Assembly (NCBI GenBank): GCA_947460445.1
Contig: CANHHS010000002.1
Coordinates: forward strand, 1-33,819
Direction: 5' to 3'
Length of the DNA stretch: 33,819 nt
DNA from: Opitutia bacterium
Lineage (GTDB): Bacteria > Verrucomicrobiota > Verrucomicrobiia > Opitutales > UBA953
Numbering within the stretch: position 1 is the first letter of the stretch; each line of letters opens with the position of its first letter. The position numbers were made by a program, and so were the translations under genes. Below, piece after piece: positions 1 through 8,090 of this stretch. Under the pieces are notes generated by a model, which searched no databases, was not told where the DNA came from, and was given only the letters and a program-made list of their open reading frames with translations.

Positions 1-63
1 AGTCTCCGCAAAGGCTTCTAAGGTTATTTTTACCTTCAGTTGGGTGAAAAGGTGGATACCATT

Positions 64-753
64 ATGCGTATCCCCCATACACCTATGACTACACATCAAT
101 CATCGGCTATTGCTCTGCTTGCGCTCGCTTCACTCACCGCTGTCCATGCTGCGGAAGGTAGTTCGACAAGTGGTATCATGGTTTACGCAGTCGGTGGCAC
201 TGGGGGCATCGGCGGCGGGGTTGGTTATCACTTCAACGATTTCTTCACTGTGCGCGGAGAAATTGCTAGTTATAATTACAGCGATAAGGTCGACCAAGAT
301 GGCATTAACTATACAGGTGATCTGAAGCTAGCGACGAAGGCAGCCTATCTCGACATCCATCCGCTCTCCGGTGCGTTTCGCTTCACGGTTGGTTTAGACA
401 ATGGACGTACCGAGTTTGGTGGCGCAGCCGTCGGTAATGGTGGCACAATTGATGTGAACGGTACGAGTTACAGTTATGGCGCCGGTGATAGTATCACTGC
501 CGCAGTACGTTACCCTTCGACGATGCCCTATGTTGGCATCGGCTGGGGGCTCAATGGCGGTGGGTTTAATCTCGGTCTCGATTTTGGTGTTAATATTGGC
601 AGTCCAGATTTGGTTATGACGCGTTCAGCCAGCTTGGGTGCCATCCCTGGATTTGATGCGAATTTCGATGCACAACGCGCCAAGTATGCAAAGGATGTAG
701 CGGATGTTAACGTGTTCCCAATTATTAAGATTAGCGTCGGCTATAGTTTCTAA
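64..753 (+). CDS. Outer-membrane beta-barrel protein, function unknown
   Basis: The predicted protein has a signal peptide (hydrophobic ALLALASLTAVHA, likely cleaved before AEGSS). The mature part is rich in alternating Gly/aromatic strands and ends in GYSF, the C-terminal Phe typical of proteins inserted by the BAM machinery. The segment PYVGIGWGLNGGGFNLGLDFGVNIGSPDL and the C-terminal VFPIIKISVGYSF resemble a widespread family of small uncharacterised barrels. The ORF track starts at a TTG at 40. I prefer the ATG at 64 because AAGGTGG lies about 9 bases upstream and no signal residues are lost. It is a single gene closed by a hairpin terminator. The location call is fairly safe; no function can be given. 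Confidence 0.72.
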   Translation: MRIPHTPMTTHQSSAIALLALASLTAVHAAEGSSTSGIMVYAVGGTGGIGGGVGYHFNDFFTVRGEIASYNYSDKVDQDGINYTGDLKLATKAAYLDIHPLSGAFRFTVGLDNGRTEFGGAAVGNGGTIDVNGTSYSYGAGDSITAAVRYPSTMPYVGIGWGLNGGGFNLGLDFGVNIGSPDLVMTRSASLGAIPGFDANFDAQRAKYAKDVADVNVFPIIKISVGYSF

Positions 754-771
754 GGTAAAATCTAAGTGCAT

Positions 772-802
772 AAAAAAGCCCCGGAAATTCCGGGGCTTTT
801 TG
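772..802. terminator. Bidirectional rho-independent terminator
   Basis: An A-run is followed by the perfect inverted repeat AAAGCCCCGG-aaatt-CCGGGGCTTT and a T-run. It lies between two convergent genes and works in both directions, because the A-run becomes a T-run on the other strand. Confidence 0.9.
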
Positions 803-819
803 TTAAGCGTGAGTCTTAA

Positions 820-1398
820 TTAGTATTTCACAGGGCAGCCGTAAGCTGGTGTGGTCGGTGTAGTCACTGCGCGGCCTGCTTTGAGGTCTTGAAGTGCAGC
901 GAGTACATGATTCTTGGCTAAATCACCTTCAGCAAATTTATTGCTCTTGTTGCTATCAATTCCGCCTTTGTAGACGAGGATACCTTCGGCGTTAATCACG
1001 AAGCAATGGGGTGTGCTTTTCGCGCCATAGGCATGTCCAATTTTGCCATCGGCATCGATACCAATGGTGGCTGGAATTTTCCATTCGGTGGCGAACTTTG
1101 CTAAATCAGCGGCGGAATTAGCTGTTCCAGAGTTTACGGCAATCCAGGTGGCGCCAAGTTCAGCTGCTTTGGTCTGGATCTCTTGCATTTTGCCTGTCCG
1201 ATAGAATTTTGCTCCGCTGTAAGGGCAGGAGGGGTTGAACCATTCGAGGACCACAACTTTTCCTTTTAAGTCGGCAAGGCTCACAGTCTTACCATCGGCA
1301 GTTGCGAGGGTGAAGCTGGGTGCAGGTTTGCCGACAGTAGCCTGAGCCGAGGCCAATACGGGGGATAGAACTGCGAGGACTAGGGCGAGGTAGCGCAT
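820..1398 (-). CDS. Secreted redoxin / thioredoxin-fold protein
   Basis: This 192-residue thioredoxin-fold protein has a cleavable signal peptide (MRYLALVLAVLSPVLASA), so it probably acts in the periplasm. The AhpC/TSA-redoxin core begins GKPAPSFTLATADGKTVSLADLKGKVVVLEW. The active-site segment is NPSCPYS with Cys58. The second thioredoxin Cys is replaced by Ser, so this is not a classical CxxC reductase. The cis-Pro loop is STPHCF, and another Cys lies near the C-terminus (YGCPVKY). The family includes peroxiredoxin-like and single-Cys redoxins in planctomycetes and verrucomicrobia. It is monocistronic, divergent from cysE, and ends at the shared terminator. The exact substrate is not known. 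Confidence 0.8.
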   Translation of the reverse strand: MRYLALVLAVLSPVLASAQATVGKPAPSFTLATADGKTVSLADLKGKVVVLEWFNPSCPYSGAKFYRTGKMQEIQTKAAELGATWIAVNSGTANSAADLAKFATEWKIPATIGIDADGKIGHAYGAKSTPHCFVINAEGILVYKGGIDSNKSNKFAEGDLAKNHVLAALQDLKAGRAVTTPTTPAYGCPVKY

Positions 1399-1525
1399 GG
1401 GATGAGGGTGGTATCAATTAAACACCCAAAGGGGCTATGGGTTTCGTTAAATATGTGCCTAGTTGGGTTTATGTACTCTTTAGGCTTCAGTCCTCTTCTA
1501 CCTATCCCTACCCCTAAGGTTAGCC

Positions 1526-2323
1526 ATGAGCACCATTGCCATTGTTACAGCTACCGATGCCTCACTCTGGCATGCATTACAGGAGCGGGCAGCGGCGTAT
1601 GCTAAGACCGAAGTCGTACTCCAGCCTATGTTGGAACGTTATGTCCTCGGTCGTCGCGATTTCGGCGACGGTCTTGCCCGACGAATTTCTGAACGCATCA
1701 CGGCTTCGATGTCTGAGGCTACATCGATTGGACGTGTTTTCGACGAGATGCTTGTTCGCGATACAACAATTGTGCAGCAAGCTCGTGGAGACATTCGGGC
1801 AATCCTCGAGCGAGATCCCGCGGCCGAAAACGCCCTGGTGCCTTTTCTTTGGTACAAAGGTTTTCATGCCATAACCTGTCACCGATTTGCACATGCACTC
1901 TGGAAAGCAGGTCGTCGTGAAATGGCATTTCATATTCAATCGCTGTGCTCTGAGCACTTAGCCGTCGATATTCATCCTGCAGCACGTTTCGGCACCGGTA
2001 TTCTCCTCGACCATGCCACCGGCTTTGTTGCGGGTGAAACTGCCCAAGTCGAAGACAATGTCTCTTTCCTGCATGAAGTTACGCTCGGTGGCACAGGAAA
2101 ACAGCGCGGTGACCGTCACCCTAAGATTCGCAGTGGTGTTCTCGTTGGTGCTGGCGCAAAAATTCTCGGAAATATCACCGTCGGTAATGGAGCCAAGATC
2201 GGTGCAGGATCCGTTGTTCTTATCGATGTACCAGCGCACGCGACAGCTGCGGGAGTACCCGCAGTGATTGTTGGTCAATCCCGTCAGGATGCGCCTGCCC
2301 TCGATATGGATCATACGATCTAA
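1526..2323 (+). CDS. cysE: Serine O-acetyltransferase
   Basis: It makes O-acetylserine from serine and acetyl-CoA, the first step of cysteine synthesis in the cytoplasm. At 265 residues it is the usual length. The helical N-terminal SATase domain covers roughly residues 1-150 and includes LWYKGFHAITCHRFAHALW. A left-handed beta-helix of hexapeptide repeats follows: HPAARFGTGILLDHATGFVAGE, then VGAGAKILGNITVGNGAKIGAGSVVL. DHATG and FLHEVTLGG carry the usual catalytic residues. AAGG seven bases before the ATG supports the start. The TAA stop overlaps the ATG of the following histidine kinase (TAATG), so the two are probably co-translated. The segment 1399-1525 upstream holds the divergent promoters, but I cannot place them with confidence. 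Confidence 0.95.
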   Translation: MSTIAIVTATDASLWHALQERAAAYAKTEVVLQPMLERYVLGRRDFGDGLARRISERITASMSEATSIGRVFDEMLVRDTTIVQQARGDIRAILERDPAAENALVPFLWYKGFHAITCHRFAHALWKAGRREMAFHIQSLCSEHLAVDIHPAARFGTGILLDHATGFVAGETAQVEDNVSFLHEVTLGGTGKQRGDRHPKIRSGVLVGAGAKILGNITVGNGAKIGAGSVVLIDVPAHATAAGVPAVIVGQSRQDAPALDMDHTI

Positions 2324-4038
2324 TGCCTGAGACGCCCTTGAGCCCAAAAGCAGCTCGCGACCAGCGATCCTTGGGGTGTCTCGTTCGAATTAGCGAACAG
2401 GTTAATGCCACTGAAGATCCGCGTGAGGCTCTGGCGCGTATTCTTGATGAAGTTGTCGCAATCCTTGGCGCCTCGAGTGCTTCCATTGCCCTCATTGAAC
2501 CAGCCTCGGCGACGTTGCGTATCGAAGTTAGTCGTGGATTGGGCGTAGAAGTTAAAAATACAACTTTGCCGTTAGGATCAGGTATAACGGGGTGGGTTGC
2601 CCTTAACGCTAAACCTTTGCGAGTGCCTGATGTCCGCCTTGATCCACGCTACCGCGAATTACGTTCAGATGTACGTTCTGAGCTAGCGGTTCCTATGGAA
2701 ATTTTAGGTCAGGTTGTTGGTGTCGTAAATTGCGACTCCGATCGCGTCGATGCATTCAGTGAATCCGACTTAGAGTTATTAGCCTTAGTGACAGCCGAAG
2801 CAGCTAAATCGGTCGGTCGGTTGTGGATGCTTGGACAGTTGCGGGCTAAGACCGCACAACTAGAAGCCATCTTAGCTGCGGGCCAAGAGCTCGTACGCGA
2901 CCGGGATGAATCGGGTATCACCCATGACTTAGTTCGACATGCGCGTTCATTATTACGTTTACGTGCTACCGTATTTTTTGCGATGCAAGCGGATGAACTC
3001 ATTCCGGGTGCAGCAGAGGGGGATTTTGAAGACACCGAGTTTTCTCCACGTATCCACCTGAATGACTCAGCCCTTGGTACGTCATTACAGCGTCGTAAGA
3101 GTGTTGAAATAGCGGGTGCTGGACGCACAGAAGAAAACCTATTTTCCCGTTTATCAAATACAGTAGCGAATTCGACGTTGCTCGCAGTGCCCGTCGCCTT
3201 GGAACAGGAAGCCTTTGGCGTTCTCCTTTGTATCAGCGATGGACCTCGACGTTTTTCAGATGACGAGCGACGGATTCTTACGACGGTTGCATCCTATGCA
3301 GCGGTATCCCTGCGCAACGTACGACTTTATGCTAAGATGTTTGCAGTCGAACAAGATTTGCGACGGAGCGAACGCTTAACCGCGCTTGGAATGCTCTCGG
3401 CTGAAATTGCGCATGAAATCCGCAATCCCTTAACGGTAATGCGTCTTTTAGCTGACACGATTGGGGAGGGGTTAGCCGAGGGGGATCCGCGCCGTCAGGA
3501 CTTAGAAGTGATGCGCGAAAAAGTCGGACATATGGAAGGGGTTGTCTCTCGCGTGCTTTCATTAGCCAAGAGTCAATCGGGAGCCTTCAAGTCGCTCGAC
3601 TTAGGGGTACTCGCTCGCCAAGTCATTTTATTGATACGCCTCAAGCTTGAGCAGGCTAATGTAAGTTGCGAAGTTGAGACCGTATCCACCCAGCACTCGG
3701 TGCAAGCAGATGCCGGACAAATTCAGCAGGTATACCTCAATCTTTTAATGAATGCGATTCAGGCAATGCCCCAAGGCGGCAGCATTAAGATAGTCTTAAC
3801 CACGGAGAACGTTGCTGAGGCTGAGTGTGTCGTTGTGCGCGTGAAAGATACCGGTACAGGTATTTCATCTGAAATACAGCCACGCATCTTTGATTCATTC
3901 TTTACCGGGCGCGAGGACGGGACCGGCTTAGGTCTCGCTATTGTGAAACGAATTATCCGATCTCACCGCGGTGACATTGCCATCGAATCCACAGGTGCAG
4001 CTGGCACATGTTTCCGTTTTTGGATTCCGACGGTTTAA
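2323..4038 (+). CDS. GAF-GAF sensor histidine kinase (soluble)
   Basis: This is a 571-residue cytoplasmic two-component sensor without membrane segments. A first GAF domain spans about residues 20-165 (LPLGSGITGWVALNAKPLRVPD, SELAVPMEILGQVVGVVNCDS). A second, more divergent GAF spans about 185-335 (LLAVPVALEQEAFGVLLCISDG). The HisKA helix LGMLSAEIAHEIRNPLTVMRLL has phospho-acceptor His364. The ATPase domain shows the N box (NLLMNAIQAMP), DTGTGI and GTGLGLAI. The GAF ligand cannot be told from sequence. No response regulator lies nearby, so it is an orphan. Its ATG overlaps the cysE stop, which hints at co-expression with cysteine synthesis. Its stop overlaps the convergent DedA gene by 4 bases. 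Confidence 0.9.
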   Translation: MPETPLSPKAARDQRSLGCLVRISEQVNATEDPREALARILDEVVAILGASSASIALIEPASATLRIEVSRGLGVEVKNTTLPLGSGITGWVALNAKPLRVPDVRLDPRYRELRSDVRSELAVPMEILGQVVGVVNCDSDRVDAFSESDLELLALVTAEAAKSVGRLWMLGQLRAKTAQLEAILAAGQELVRDRDESGITHDLVRHARSLLRLRATVFFAMQADELIPGAAEGDFEDTEFSPRIHLNDSALGTSLQRRKSVEIAGAGRTEENLFSRLSNTVANSTLLAVPVALEQEAFGVLLCISDGPRRFSDDERRILTTVASYAAVSLRNVRLYAKMFAVEQDLRRSERLTALGMLSAEIAHEIRNPLTVMRLLADTIGEGLAEGDPRRQDLEVMREKVGHMEGVVSRVLSLAKSQSGAFKSLDLGVLARQVILLIRLKLEQANVSCEVETVSTQHSVQADAGQIQQVYLNLLMNAIQAMPQGGSIKIVLTTENVAEAECVVVRVKDTGTGISSEIQPRIFDSFFTGREDGTGLGLAIVKRIIRSHRGDIAIESTGAAGTCFRFWIPTV

Positions 4039-4670
4039 GCGCGTGGGTTTTTCAAAAGATTGCGAACGACGCCGATAATCAGTGGAAGAAGTGAAATGCC
4101 GATAACGACTAATATCACTTTGGGTAGTTCCTGTGCGAGTGGGGTTGTGCCGATGAAATGACCGACTGCGAGTAATGTTGGAACCCAAAGGATCGCGCCC
4201 GTGATATTCCAAACCGTAAAGCGTATGCTAGGCATTTTACCCATACCGGCTACAAATGGTACAAACGTACGTAAGACGGGAATAAAACGGGCGAGCACGA
4301 GTGAGAGAGCACCTTTTTCAGTATAGTAAGTTTCAGCAGCTGCGAGGTGCTTTTGGCGAAACAGCCACCCATCTGGACGCTGTCGAATAGCAATCGCCAT
4401 TCGGTTGCCAAGCCATCGACCGACTTCATTGCCGATGACGGCTGCCAAAGTGAGCGTCACTAAGGTGGTGGAGAAATCTAAAATAGCAGGATGCTCGGGA
4501 GTCGAAACGGTTAAAATTCCGGCGGTGACGAGGAGAGAGTCTCCTGGAAGGAAGAACCCTGCCAATAAGCCTGTTTCGGAAAAGACAATGATGACTAAAA
4601 CAATGAGTCCCATATCACCGACCAATGTACGTAAGCCGTCTTCAGAGTACAGTTGTTGGAGCCATTGCAT
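4035..4670 (-). CDS. DedA family membrane protein
   Basis: This inner-membrane protein belongs to the DedA/SNARE-associated family. Some members act as undecaprenyl-phosphate or phospholipid flippases or support envelope homeostasis. Typical features are visible: LIVLVIIVFSETGLLAGFFLPGDSLL near the N-terminus, GNEVGRWLGNRM in the middle, and the diagnostic ARFIPVLRTFVPFVAGMGKM. Several hydrophobic stretches follow. The ORF track starts at a TTG (4697). I chose the ATG at 4670, giving MQWLQQLYSEDG, which matches the usual N-terminal length. An AGGAG near 4715 sits 8 bases before an in-frame ATT, so a longer N-terminus is possible. The gene is divergent from glnD. Confidence 0.9.
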   Translation of the reverse strand: MQWLQQLYSEDGLRTLVGDMGLIVLVIIVFSETGLLAGFFLPGDSLLVTAGILTVSTPEHPAILDFSTTLVTLTLAAVIGNEVGRWLGNRMAIAIRQRPDGWLFRQKHLAAAETYYTEKGALSLVLARFIPVLRTFVPFVAGMGKMPSIRFTVWNITGAILWVPTLLAVGHFIGTTPLAQELPKVILVVIGISLLPLIIGVVRNLLKNPRA

Positions 4671-4746
4671 GTAGAGTTTTCTGCAGACTTGGCCCAATTT
4701 GGCAATCCCGCTTGCTCCTTGGACTTAGCCTAACAGCGTTGGAGCG

Positions 4747-7440
4747 ATGACTGATACGGGGTCTGCAGAGACACGGTTACGCCAAAGCGCTTTGCGCCAG
4801 GGCTTAGTCGAGTCTACCTCCAGTCCTGACGTATTCCTTGGCCGTGCTAAAGCTTTCTTAACTGAAGCTAAATCTATTCAACTCGAAGCACACCGAGCAG
4901 GGGCACAAGGTGATGTGACAACGGCGATTCGTTCGTTCGCAATCGACCTGTTGCTGTCAGCTCTTTACGAAAGAACACCCGGTGCAGCATCAGGTCTGAC
5001 GGTGCTTGCATTAGGTGGCTACGGACGTGCCGAGTTATGCCCGCATAGTGATATCGATTTGCTGTTAGTTATTCTCAAAGATTCTCAAGAAACACGCGCA
5101 GCTGCCGAAGCCTTACTTTATCCTTTATGGGATTTAGGATTAAAAGTCGGACATTCCGTTCGCACCTTGGATGAAATCCGGGATGCCGCACGCACAGATT
5201 TATACTTCCGTGTTGCCCTGCTTGATCGACGTCACCTCGCGGGGCCTTTAGAAGGTTTCTCTGAAGTCGATGCGATTGTCGCACTTGAGCACGCCCGTGA
5301 AGGCTGGCTGCCGCTCGCTCAGCAAATCGTCGAAGCCCAACGTCAGCGACGTACGAAGGCTGGTGGTAGTGCTTACCTGCAAGAGCCTGATCTTAAAAAC
5401 GGCGTAGGGTCACTCCGTGATGTTCACGCTACACTTTGGTTGGTACGTATTGCGAAGGGAGTCGCTGGCCCTGGAGCCTTGGGTGCCAGTGGGCTATTGC
5501 CTGTCAATGAGGCTAAAAGATTTACCCAAGCTCGCGCGACGTTGCTTCGCCTACGTTGCGAACTTCATTTCCAATCGACACGTCCAACAGAAATTCTGTC
5601 ACTCGAAAGACAAGATACCGTGAGTACAGCTTTAGGTTATGAAGGCGATATCGCTGTACGCATCGGTGCTTTGATGCGGAGCTATTTTGATGCAGCAGAT
5701 CATATCCGGCGCTGCGCTGAAGTGATTGAAGGATTAGTGCTACGTGAGCCAGAGCCAGAAGGCTCGGGGCCTTGGATTACCGAAGACGGATTTACATTAC
5801 GTAAAGGAGGTGTGGCAAAAGCTATAAACCCCCTTGTCTTTGACGAAGACCCCATCCGGCTCGTTTCTTTGTTTAGGTTATGTCAGATCCATGGTGCCAA
5901 GCCTGACCGTGAGACCTCACTCTTAGTGCGTGCACGGCGTGTCTTATTTGAGCCTGTACTAGCTACGTCCACACGTTCTACCAAAATACTTCGTGAAATT
6001 CTCTCAGAACGAGGGAAAGTTTACCCAGCGGTCGATGCATTACGTGAGCATGGTTTGCTGTATCGATTGATACCTAATTTTGCACGTTTGCACTGCTTGG
6101 TGCAGTTCGAGTTTTACCATCGCTGGACGGCTGATGTTCACACGCTCCGTTGCTTACTCGAGTTAGATGCAGTTTTTAATGAGAATGCACCCATAGAACT
6201 CGCACACCGGGAAATTCTTCTCGGCACACAACACCCGGATTTACTTTATAGCACACTTCTTCTTCACGACATCGCCAAGGCAGAAGGTATTGCAGGACAT
6301 GCTGAACGTGGAGCCGCAGAAGCAGATCTTATTTTAGCGAACCTTGGGTTTGACGCCGAAGAACGGCGTATCGCTTCCACTGTTATCTTACACCATCTCC
6401 GCATGGGTCTTTACTGGCAAAGACATGATATCGATGATCCTGCCAATATTGCCTTGTTTGCCGAAATGCTCGGTGACACGGAAGTCCTTCGACATCTCTT
6501 TGTGCACACCCGCTGCGATGCTCGGGCGACGTCGCCCGACTTATGGACGGCATTTAAAGATAAGCAGCACGCGCTACTGTACCGCCGGACGCTCCATCAA
6601 CTTGAACTCGGTGCAGCCGCTCCCGATGACAGTGCTCGCCGGACCAGCGTCGGTATTGAAGTCAACGCGCTGCTAGCCGGGACAGTGCCGGTCGACGAAA
6701 TCGCCGCTCACCTGCAATTAATGCCTGCGAGTTATTTCCTGCATGCGAACCCTGCGGAAATCTCGGAACACCTTCGGGCGGTGCATGCGCTCATTGTATC
6801 AGTGCTAGCTGATCAACCCGATGCTGCATTGAGCCCACAGATTCGTTGGTCCACCGAAGGCGCTGAAACGTTGGTGCAAGTGGTAACATGGGATCGGGCA
6901 GGCCTCTTTGGGCGAATGGCAGGCGCCTTTGCCGTTGCTGGGATTAATATTATGTCCTGTCGGGCATTTTCTCGTGCAGACCATGTCGCCATTGACCTTT
7001 TCCGCGTAATTTTACCCGCAGAAAATAGTGATGCGACACGAGCAAAGTTTGTCGAGGCACTTGAGTCCACCCTGGTTCATGAAGTCGATCTACGTGAGCG
7101 CATTGATATCGATGATCAACGCCAAGCTCGCCTGCAGCCGAAACGTCGTCCCAGTTTGTCCGACACGCCGATTGTCCGTGTTTATGATGCGCCTGAACTC
7201 AGCCGTACTGTCGTTGAGATTCAAGCACCGGACCGATTGGGATTACTCTTTAGATTGGGATCCGCTATTCGTGATGCGGGGTACGCAATTACCTTTGCCA
7301 ATATCGCTACAGAAAAGGGTTATGCCCTCGATACCTTTTACCTGACACCTGAGCCATCGGTTCAATCGAAGCCTATTCCTTTACCAGCCCTTGAGGCTGA
7401 ATTACTGAAGGTATTGACCGCTTTGCCTGCTTTCCCTTGA
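4747..7440 (+). CDS. glnD: [Protein-PII] uridylyltransferase / uridylyl-removing enzyme
   Basis: This bifunctional nitrogen sensor uridylylates PII when glutamine is low and removes UMP when it is high. The 897 residues show the complete domain order. The nucleotidyltransferase motif GGYGRAELCPHSDIDLLL lies at about residues 90-107. The linker follows. The HD hydrolase (LLLHDIAKAEG, GHAERGA) is near residue 505. Two ACT domains lie at the C-terminus: about 708-780 (VTWDRAGLFGRMAGAFAVAGINI) and 820-890 (APDRLGLLFRLGSAIRDAGYAI). All key motifs look intact. GGAG lies 4 bases before the ATG. It starts a forward gene run; msrA begins 32 bases after its stop. No glnB or amtB lies in the window. Confidence 0.95.
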   Translation: MTDTGSAETRLRQSALRQGLVESTSSPDVFLGRAKAFLTEAKSIQLEAHRAGAQGDVTTAIRSFAIDLLLSALYERTPGAASGLTVLALGGYGRAELCPHSDIDLLLVILKDSQETRAAAEALLYPLWDLGLKVGHSVRTLDEIRDAARTDLYFRVALLDRRHLAGPLEGFSEVDAIVALEHAREGWLPLAQQIVEAQRQRRTKAGGSAYLQEPDLKNGVGSLRDVHATLWLVRIAKGVAGPGALGASGLLPVNEAKRFTQARATLLRLRCELHFQSTRPTEILSLERQDTVSTALGYEGDIAVRIGALMRSYFDAADHIRRCAEVIEGLVLREPEPEGSGPWITEDGFTLRKGGVAKAINPLVFDEDPIRLVSLFRLCQIHGAKPDRETSLLVRARRVLFEPVLATSTRSTKILREILSERGKVYPAVDALREHGLLYRLIPNFARLHCLVQFEFYHRWTADVHTLRCLLELDAVFNENAPIELAHREILLGTQHPDLLYSTLLLHDIAKAEGIAGHAERGAAEADLILANLGFDAEERRIASTVILHHLRMGLYWQRHDIDDPANIALFAEMLGDTEVLRHLFVHTRCDARATSPDLWTAFKDKQHALLYRRTLHQLELGAAAPDDSARRTSVGIEVNALLAGTVPVDEIAAHLQLMPASYFLHANPAEISEHLRAVHALIVSVLADQPDAALSPQIRWSTEGAETLVQVVTWDRAGLFGRMAGAFAVAGINIMSCRAFSRADHVAIDLFRVILPAENSDATRAKFVEALESTLVHEVDLRERIDIDDQRQARLQPKRRPSLSDTPIVRVYDAPELSRTVVEIQAPDRLGLLFRLGSAIRDAGYAITFANIATEKGYALDTFYLTPEPSVQSKPIPLPALEAELLKVLTALPAFP

Positions 7441-7472
7441 TTCTCTGACCAAGCTCGGCACCCTTGTAGTCT

Positions 7473-8090
7473 ATGCGCACGCTCTTCGGATTATCCGTGC
7501 TTCTCTTTACCGCTTGTGGTGCAGACCACACGGCTACACGTGCGCCCGAATCACCCTCAACAACTTTGCCTACAGCCATGAATGACTCTGCCAATCCTAC
7601 TACCCAACGTCTTGAAAAAGCTACCTTTGGTGCCGGCTGTTTCTGGGGGGTAGAACAAGTATTCCGTCAAGTCCCTGGCGTCGTCGATGCCGCTGTTGGC
7701 TACACGGGCGGCACGACCCCCAATCCAAGTTATCGACAAGTCTGTACCCATGCGACGGGACATGCCGAAGTTGTGGAAGTTACCTTTGACCCCCAACGCG
7801 TCACTTATGAGCGCCTCGTCGATATTTTCTTTAAAATCCACGACCCAACGACGCTGAATCGTCAAGGTCCAGACGTGGGTGACCAGTACCGATCAGTGAT
7901 CTTCTGCCATAGCGATGAGCAACGTAAAGTTGCTGAAAGCATGAAAGAGAAGGCCGGTAAATCAGGTCGGTACAAAAACCCTATTGTCACATTTATTGAA
8001 CCTGCCCCTGTTTTTTGGCGGGCTGAAGAATACCATCAGCGCTATTTTGAAAAAAATGGCGGGCCAAGCTGCCACGTTTTACCCGAGTGA
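7473..8090 (+). CDS. msrA: Peptide-methionine (S)-S-oxide reductase, probable lipoprotein
   Basis: It reduces methionine-S-sulfoxide in damaged proteins. The MsrA core contains catalytic Cys56 in FGAGCFWGVEQVFRQVPGV, followed by VGYTGG, HAEVVEV and EYHQRYFEKN. Unlike the common cytoplasmic enzyme, the N-terminus MRTLFGLSVLLFTACGAD is a short lipoprotein-type signal with candidate lipidated Cys15 (FTAC). A Ser/Thr/Pro-rich linker follows, so the enzyme may be membrane-anchored. An in-frame ATG at 7578 (MNDSANPTTQ) would give a 170-residue cytoplasmic form. The stop overlaps the GTG start of rarA by 4 bases (GTGA). Fused MsrB is absent. Confidence 0.93.
   Translation: MRTLFGLSVLLFTACGADHTATRAPESPSTTLPTAMNDSANPTTQRLEKATFGAGCFWGVEQVFRQVPGVVDAAVGYTGGTTPNPSYRQVCTHATGHAEVVEVTFDPQRVTYERLVDIFFKIHDPTTLNRQGPDVGDQYRSVIFCHSDEQRKVAESMKEKAGKSGRYKNPIVTFIEPAPVFWRAEEYHQRYFEKNGGPSCHVLPE

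Noticed and set aside
40-63. TTG start of the first ORF
   Set aside because: The ATG at 64 has a good Shine-Dalgarno (AAGGTGG) and begins right before the signal peptide; the TTG extension adds hydrophilic residues only.
1577-2347. Several reverse and alternative-frame ORFs across cysE (1577-1957, 1719-1985, 1958-2347, 2013-2267)
   Set aside because: They are shadows of cysE: no family motif, no signal sequence, and full overlap with a complete conserved gene.
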